DNA of 64,000 nt from Clostridium sp. CMCC3677 (GTDB lineage: Bacteria > Bacillota > Clostridia > Clostridiales > Clostridiaceae), in NCBI RefSeq assembly GCF_023845585.1, contig NZ_JAMQHS010000005.1, positions 186,001 to 250,000 of the forward strand. Direction: 5' to 3'. The notes below the pieces were generated by a model. It saw only the letters and a list, made by a program, of their open reading frames with translations, had not been told where the DNA came from and made no database searches. Positions 59,521 through 64,000 of this stretch are shown one piece after another. A program made the translations under genes and the position numbers. Position 1 is the stretch's first letter. Every line of letters begins with the position of its first letter.

Positions 59521-62500
59521 TTGAAGTTATTAGATTTGGAATCACAGTTATTAAAAAGTATATCTAAAATAAGTTTAACAAGGGGAAAAGATATTATAAC
59601 TGATAAGAAATTGGTTAGACTTAATGGAAAAAAGATTGAAAGTTTATATAACATATATGGAAAAATAAAAGATGATAAACTTAAAGAATATAATCCACAT
59701 TTAAGATTAGATTTGAAAAATGGAAAAGTTACTTTAGCTAAATGTGAATGTCATAAAGAAAAATATGATGAAGATTTAGATGGGATAGTAATTTGCGAGC
59801 ATTTAGTAGCTATAATATTAACATTTTTTGATCAAGTTAAAAAACAAAGTAATAAAAATAAAATAGAGAATGTTAAAAAAGAAAATGTTAAATATATATT
59901 AGATGAAAAAAATAATAAAGAACTTTTAGCGATAGATGTAGTAGTAAATGAAGTAAAGGATAAAAATGAAGATTATTTTGAAGCAAGTTTTTTAATAGGA
60001 AGTAAAACAAAGTATTTAGTTAATATGAAGGAATTTATTTCTAGCTATATAAAAAAAGAAAATTTTTATATAGCAAAAGGACTTATATATAGCCATAAGA
60101 AATATTACTTTAATGAAGATGATGAAGAATTAATAGAATTTCTAGAAGAATATTTAAGTATTTGTAGATTAGAACTCAATACTGGGAATATAAAAATATT
60201 TCCTCAAAATATAAGAAGATTTTTAAACCTTATAAATAAAAAGAAAATAAAGTTTAAATATAATTATCAAAACTATTTGTGTGATATAAAAACTACTAAT
60301 TTGCCAATTAGTTTCACTTTTAAAAAGTTAAAAGAAGATTATATATTGAAAACAAAAAAAGTTTTTCCTATACCATTAAATAAAAAAATGAATGCTTTTT
60401 TATATGATAGAAATATATACATATCTCCTATAAAGCACTTGCAGAGTTATATTAAATTTTATGAAGATTTAAAGGAATACGGAGAGATTATTTTATCTAA
60501 AGATACTTATATAGAAGATATAAATAAAATAATAGAAGTCTTAAATGAGATTTCTCATGATATAAATATTGAACAAGATATTATCGATGATTTGGATAAA
60601 TTAATAAGTTTCAAATTTAATTTAATAAATAGGAATAATGATAGAATTATTAAAGTTAAAATAATTAGAGAAAATTTAGAATTAGATTATAACCATGATA
60701 ATATAAATTCTAACTTTATAATTAAAAGATCTAGAAAAGTTAGAAGTATTGAAAGTGAAATGAATAAATTTAGATTTTTTTATAGTTCTGGTGATTTTAT
60801 ATTTCAAGGAAATGATGATGAATATTATGAGTTTTTAAAAAATGGAATAAACAAAATTAAAAAAATTGGAGAAGTAAGTGATTTAAAAGATGAAAAATTA
60901 TTTACTTTATTTAATGGATCATTTATTAATTATGATTTAAACAAAAACAAAGAAGGTATCGATTTTTCTTTTTCATTAAGTGATTTTAGTAATAATGATT
61001 TAAATGCAATATATTTAGCATGGAAAGAGAAGAAAAGTTATATTAAGTTAAATGATGAGAGTTTTGTTAATTTAGAAGATGGAGACATAATAAACTTTTT
61101 ACGAATTATAGAAAATTTAAATATAGATATAATGAGTGAAAACAATTCTTATATAGTTGATAATAATAAATTATATTATTTAAATGAAAAATTAAATAGT
61201 AAAAAATATAATGTTAACGGAGTAGAGATATTTAAAGAAGCTTTAAATAAGCTAGAGAATTTGGATGATGAGAAAATATTTATTCCAAGTAATCTTAATG
61301 CTACTTTAAGAGGATATCAAGTTAAAGGATATAGATGGCTTAAAAATTTAAGTAAACTAGGTTTTGGAGGAATACTTGCTGATGAAATGGGACTTGGTAA
61401 AACTATTCAAATAATTTCATTTTTACTTTCAGAACCAAATAGGAAAGCATTTGTTATAACTCCAACATCATTAATATATAATTGGGATGAAGAGTTTAAA
61501 AAGTTTGCCCCTAGTTTAAAAGTAGGAATTATACATGGAGATTTAAAAGCTAGAAACAAAGTATTAGATGATATTGAAAAATATGATTTGATAATTACAA
61601 CTTATGGAACTTTAAGAAATGATTATTTAAAATATGAAAGTATGAAATTTGATTATTTAATAATAGATGAAGCACAAAATATAAATAATCCTAAGGCAAA
61701 AGTAACAGAAGTAGTTAAGGGAATAAAGGCCAAGATTAGATTTGCATTAACAGGAACACCAGTTGAAAATAATTTGCTTGATTTATGGTCTTTGTTTGAT
61801 TTTATAATGCCAGGATATCTTTTTAGTAAAGATGAATTTTCGAAGAAATTTATAAATAATGATGAAAAATCAAAACAAGAATTAAGAATAATGATAAATC
61901 CATATATATTAAGAAGATTGAAAAAAGATGTTATAAAAGAATTGCCTAATAAGATAGAAGATAGATTTTTTGTAGAGATGACAAAGAATCAAAAGAAAAT
62001 ATATAAAACTTATATTAAAGATATACAGGATAAGTTAAAACAAATTGATAGCAAAAATAATAGAATGGCTATATTTGCTTATTTAACAAGACTTAGACAG
62101 CTTTGTTTAGATCCATCTATAATTGTTGAGGATTATGATGGCGGAAGTGGAAAAATTAATGTAGCAAAAGAATTGATAAAAAAATCCATAAAGAATAAGC
62201 ACAAAATACTTCTTTTTTCTCAATTTACATCTGTACTACATAAAGTTTGTGATGAACTTAAAGGTGAACAAATTTCTTATTTATATTTAGATGGAAGTAC
62301 GCCTTCAAAAGAAAGAATTAGACTTGCACATGAATTTAATAATAATGAAGATATAAAAATATTTTTAATTTCTTTAAAAGCTGGAGGAACTGGATTAAAT
62401 TTAACTTCAGCGGATATGGTAATACATTTTGACCCATGGTGGAATCCAGCAATAGAAGATCAAGCCACAGATAGAGCTCATAGAATTGGACAAAAAAACG

Positions 62501-62670
62501 TAGTTCGAGTAATTAAATTAATAACAAAAGAAAGCATAGAAGAAAAGATACTATTGCTTCAAGATGATAAAAAAGCCTTAATAGAAGATGTAATAACTGG
62601 AGAGCTAAAAGAGGAAGGATTATTTAATAAATTAAATAAGTATGAGTTACTGGATCTATTTAAAACATAG
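59521..62670 (+). CDS. SNF2-family helicase with SWIM zinc finger
   Basis: A 1049-residue Swi2/Snf2-type ATPase. TTG 59521 follows GAGGTGGTGA. The N-terminal SWIM zinc finger (KCECH..VICEH, about residues 78-98) is followed by a large bacterial SNF2-associated region and a C-terminal helicase core: motif I DEMGLGKTIQ (near residue 621), motif II DEAQ, LTGTPVEN, and motifs V-VI AGGTGLNL and DRAHRIGQ. Bacterial relatives are RapA-like translocases; the substrate here is unknown. A single gene with its own terminator; no restriction or other defence partner is adjacent. Confidence 0.93.
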   Translation: MKLLDLESQLLKSISKISLTRGKDIITDKKLVRLNGKKIESLYNIYGKIKDDKLKEYNPHLRLDLKNGKVTLAKCECHKEKYDEDLDGIVICEHLVAIILTFFDQVKKQSNKNKIENVKKENVKYILDEKNNKELLAIDVVVNEVKDKNEDYFEASFLIGSKTKYLVNMKEFISSYIKKENFYIAKGLIYSHKKYYFNEDDEELIEFLEEYLSICRLELNTGNIKIFPQNIRRFLNLINKKKIKFKYNYQNYLCDIKTTNLPISFTFKKLKEDYILKTKKVFPIPLNKKMNAFLYDRNIYISPIKHLQSYIKFYEDLKEYGEIILSKDTYIEDINKIIEVLNEISHDINIEQDIIDDLDKLISFKFNLINRNNDRIIKVKIIRENLELDYNHDNINSNFIIKRSRKVRSIESEMNKFRFFYSSGDFIFQGNDDEYYEFLKNGINKIKKIGEVSDLKDEKLFTLFNGSFINYDLNKNKEGIDFSFSLSDFSNNDLNAIYLAWKEKKSYIKLNDESFVNLEDGDIINFLRIIENLNIDIMSENNSYIVDNNKLYYLNEKLNSKKYNVNGVEIFKEALNKLENLDDEKIFIPSNLNATLRGYQVKGYRWLKNLSKLGFGGILADEMGLGKTIQIISFLLSEPNRKAFVITPTSLIYNWDEEFKKFAPSLKVGIIHGDLKARNKVLDDIEKYDLIITTYGTLRNDYLKYESMKFDYLIIDEAQNINNPKAKVTEVVKGIKAKIRFALTGTPVENNLLDLWSLFDFIMPGYLFSKDEFSKKFINNDEKSKQELRIMINPYILRRLKKDVIKELPNKIEDRFFVEMTKNQKKIYKTYIKDIQDKLKQIDSKNNRMAIFAYLTRLRQLCLDPSIIVEDYDGGSGKINVAKELIKKSIKNKHKILLFSQFTSVLHKVCDELKGEQISYLYLDGSTPSKERIRLAHEFNNNEDIKIFLISLKAGGTGLNLTSADMVIHFDPWWNPAIEDQATDRAHRIGQKNVVRVIKLITKESIEEKILLLQDDKKALIEDVITGELKEEGLFNKLNKYELLDLFKT

Positions 62671-62718
62671 CGAAAATATAAATTATCAAATTATGAAATA
62701 TAAGTAAATAATTAAAGA

Positions 62719-62768
62719 ATATCTAAAGTAAAAAGATTATATCAATTACTTTAGATATTTTTTTATGA
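62719..62768 (+). terminator. Terminator after the SNF2 gene
   Basis: Perfect ATATCTAAAGTAA / TTACTTTAGATAT stem (62719-62731, 62746-62758), then TTTTTTT. Confidence 0.9.
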
Positions 62769-62803
62769 ACAAGATTCAATAAAAGAGTAACAAATCTACC
62801 TAT

Positions 62804-62810
62804 TTCGACA
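62804..62810 (-). promoter_or_regulatory. Spo0A box upstream of the Cys-rich gene
   Basis: TTCGACA, the reverse complement of the Spo0A core TGTCGAA, 60 bases before the next start codon. Confidence 0.4.
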
Positions 62811-62869
62811 TAAATTAAAGTAGCAAATAAATAATGCTAAAAAGTTATGTATTAAAGGAGAATATAAGT

Positions 62870-63919
62870 ATGGCAAAAGTAAATTATCTTAATCAAGCTA
62901 GTTTTTATGATACCAGTTCAAATTGTTTTAAAATAAATGAAGTCCCTATAATTATAAAAAGTGAAACAAAAGTATTTTCATATAAATATGTATATTCAGA
63001 AGCAGATTGTAATTGTCGAGAAAACTGCTATCCAGGAAAAGGTGACGATATTGGATTTACATTAGTATTTGGAAACTATGGAGAAGAGACTTATTCTCCA
63101 CTTAATCCAACAGATTCAACAGTAATAGATATTTTAGATCTTTCAAATATCTACAATGCATCTTTAAAAGTAATGAGCATTTGTGCAGATTGTCATTTTA
63201 AAATTTTTGATATTACAGGTTTAACACCAGGAACAGGTGGAGGAACAGAAGTTATTCCAGGAGTAACTGAATTTGTAGGTGGAAATGTTTATACTCTTGA
63301 AATAAGAGAATGTGATGAAAATGACGAAAATTGTACTGCAGCATTCTGCTTACCTTGTCATTCAGTATTTTGTGCATCAATTTTATTCCAAGTTGAGTTT
63401 GAACCTTGTACTAGATTAGATTTAGAAAATGGTAGCTTCTGTGAAGGAGAAGAACCAAGTTTAGATGGTTGGATTGCAATACCAGCAAGTGGAGGAGGAA
63501 CTGTACAAGCAGTATCATCTTACACTAGTAGTGCTGGTTTTAATTTAACACCTCAAGATGGTGATTGTGGATTCGCTTTGTTGAAAAGCGGAGATGATGG
63601 GGTTAAGAGCATATTAAAGCAAACATTTGACGTTAAGCAAGGCGATAGAATAGATTTTTATGCATTTTTCGATTTACCAGATTTCCCAGGTTGGCCTGAT
63701 GAAGCTCAAGTAATAGTTATTAAAAACTCTAATGGCGATATAATAGATACTATAGTAACCCAAAAAGCACATTATGTTAGTACAGGTTGGGAACCTTATT
63801 ATTATGATGTTACAGTATGTGGAAGAATTACTTTAGAAGCAAGTGTTAAAGATGTGAATAAACCTGAACCTCCACATGGACATTTAGCTATAGATGCAGT
63901 AACAGTAACACATCCTTAA
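62870..63919 (+). CDS. Cys-rich two-domain protein, unknown (possibly spore or surface)
   Basis: A 349-residue protein. ATG 62870 follows AAAGGAG by 9 bases; ATG 62834 lacks a ribosome-binding site. No signal peptide. The N-terminal half has many Cys (ADCNCRENCYPGKGDD, SICADCHFK, ECDENDENC, FCLPCHSVFC) and resembles a self-associating coat or exosporium module. The C-terminal half is a beta-rich carbohydrate-binding-like domain (LENGSFCEGEEPSLDGWIAIPASGG..TPQDGDCGFALLKSG..KQTFDVKQGDRIDFYAFFD). A Spo0A box lies upstream. Spore-surface location is inference. Confidence 0.65.
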   Translation: MAKVNYLNQASFYDTSSNCFKINEVPIIIKSETKVFSYKYVYSEADCNCRENCYPGKGDDIGFTLVFGNYGEETYSPLNPTDSTVIDILDLSNIYNASLKVMSICADCHFKIFDITGLTPGTGGGTEVIPGVTEFVGGNVYTLEIRECDENDENCTAAFCLPCHSVFCASILFQVEFEPCTRLDLENGSFCEGEEPSLDGWIAIPASGGGTVQAVSSYTSSAGFNLTPQDGDCGFALLKSGDDGVKSILKQTFDVKQGDRIDFYAFFDLPDFPGWPDEAQVIVIKNSNGDIIDTIVTQKAHYVSTGWEPYYYDVTVCGRITLEASVKDVNKPEPPHGHLAIDAVTVTHP

Positions 63920-64000
63920 CTTTAAGTATAAATATAAGAAGTAAGCTTATTGATTTAAATATTACGAGGAACTTAATTATGTATTAATTCTGGTAATATT
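63920..64000. other. Right end of window, no feature
   Basis: 81 AT-rich bases after the Cys-rich gene. No hairpin terminator or start codon with a ribosome-binding site is visible before the window ends. Confidence 0.6.

Noticed and set aside
59521..62670. SNF2 helicase as part of a phage-defence system
   Set aside because: No nuclease, methylase or other defence partner is adjacent, and the gene has its own terminators on both sides.

Overview
The window comes from a very AT-rich, spore-forming Firmicute, almost certainly Clostridium sensu stricto. The grounds are the complete spoIIIAA-AH operon, spoIVB, spo0A, spoIIM and gerW/ytfJ, the 1171-residue pyruvate:ferredoxin oxidoreductase, strong AGGAGG ribosome-binding sites, frequent TTG/GTG starts and T-rich hairpin terminators. 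The species cannot be fixed from sequence alone. I see no rRNA, tRNA, CRISPR array, intact insertion sequence or prophage.

Layout. 1-7.3 kb: the end of dapF, a lipoprotein, and a nine-gene type IV pilus/pseudopilus operon (ATPase, platform protein, four pilin-like proteins, three assembly proteins). 7.4-26.6 kb: a conserved core block with efp, a zinc-ribbon gene, spoIIIAA-AH, an Asp23 gene, nusB, folD, xseAB, ispA, dxs, tlyA, nadK, argR, recN, spoIVB and spo0A. 26.6-32.6 kb: an accessory, decaying zone with a broken recombinase, an RDD gene with a frameshift in a T run, a 55-bp copied piece of spo0A, a Fic-like remnant, a tandem pair of related unknown genes and a divergent pair of unknowns separated by palindromes. 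32.7-43.7 kb: a membrane-anchored alpha-amylase behind a LacI-type palindrome, spoIIM with a sigma-E-like promoter, a XerD-like protein lacking most catalytic residues, two D-Ala-D-Ala carboxypeptidases, scpAB, gerW, a DUF2953 gene and a two-gene redox unit. 43.9-53.2 kb: yaaA, a small zinc-ribbon protein, an orphan leader-like RNA, the cdaR/glycerate permease/glycerate kinase operon and the oxidoreductase. 53.5-64 kb: a secreted CAP protein with 15-residue repeats, a small Cys-rich protein, a holin-like protein, a cystatin-like protein, recQ, a J-like/TPR protein, a candidate small RNA, a SWIM-SNF2 helicase and a Cys-rich unknown protein.

How it fits together. The sporulation genes cover the master regulator (Spo0A), the engulfment/feeding-tube apparatus (SpoIIIA, SpoIIM), the sigma-K checkpoint protease (SpoIVB) and spore peptidoglycan or germination factors (DacF/DacB-type enzymes, GerW). 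Exact 7-base Spo0A boxes (TGTCGAA) lie upstream of efp, a small Cys-rich gene at 29.3 kb and the Cys-rich gene at 62.9 kb, so part of the accessory content may be wired into the sporulation programme. CdaR, the GntP permease and the kinase form a glycerate/sugar-diacid uptake unit feeding lower glycolysis, and the oxidoreductase next to it consumes pyruvate.

Most notable leads: a stefin-like cystatin candidate (55611-55877); the spo0A fragment copied 2.4 kb downstream beside a dead recombinase; the degenerate XerD paralogue; an orphan pseudoknot/terminator RNA (45172-45335); and a short terminated RNA candidate (59379-59445).
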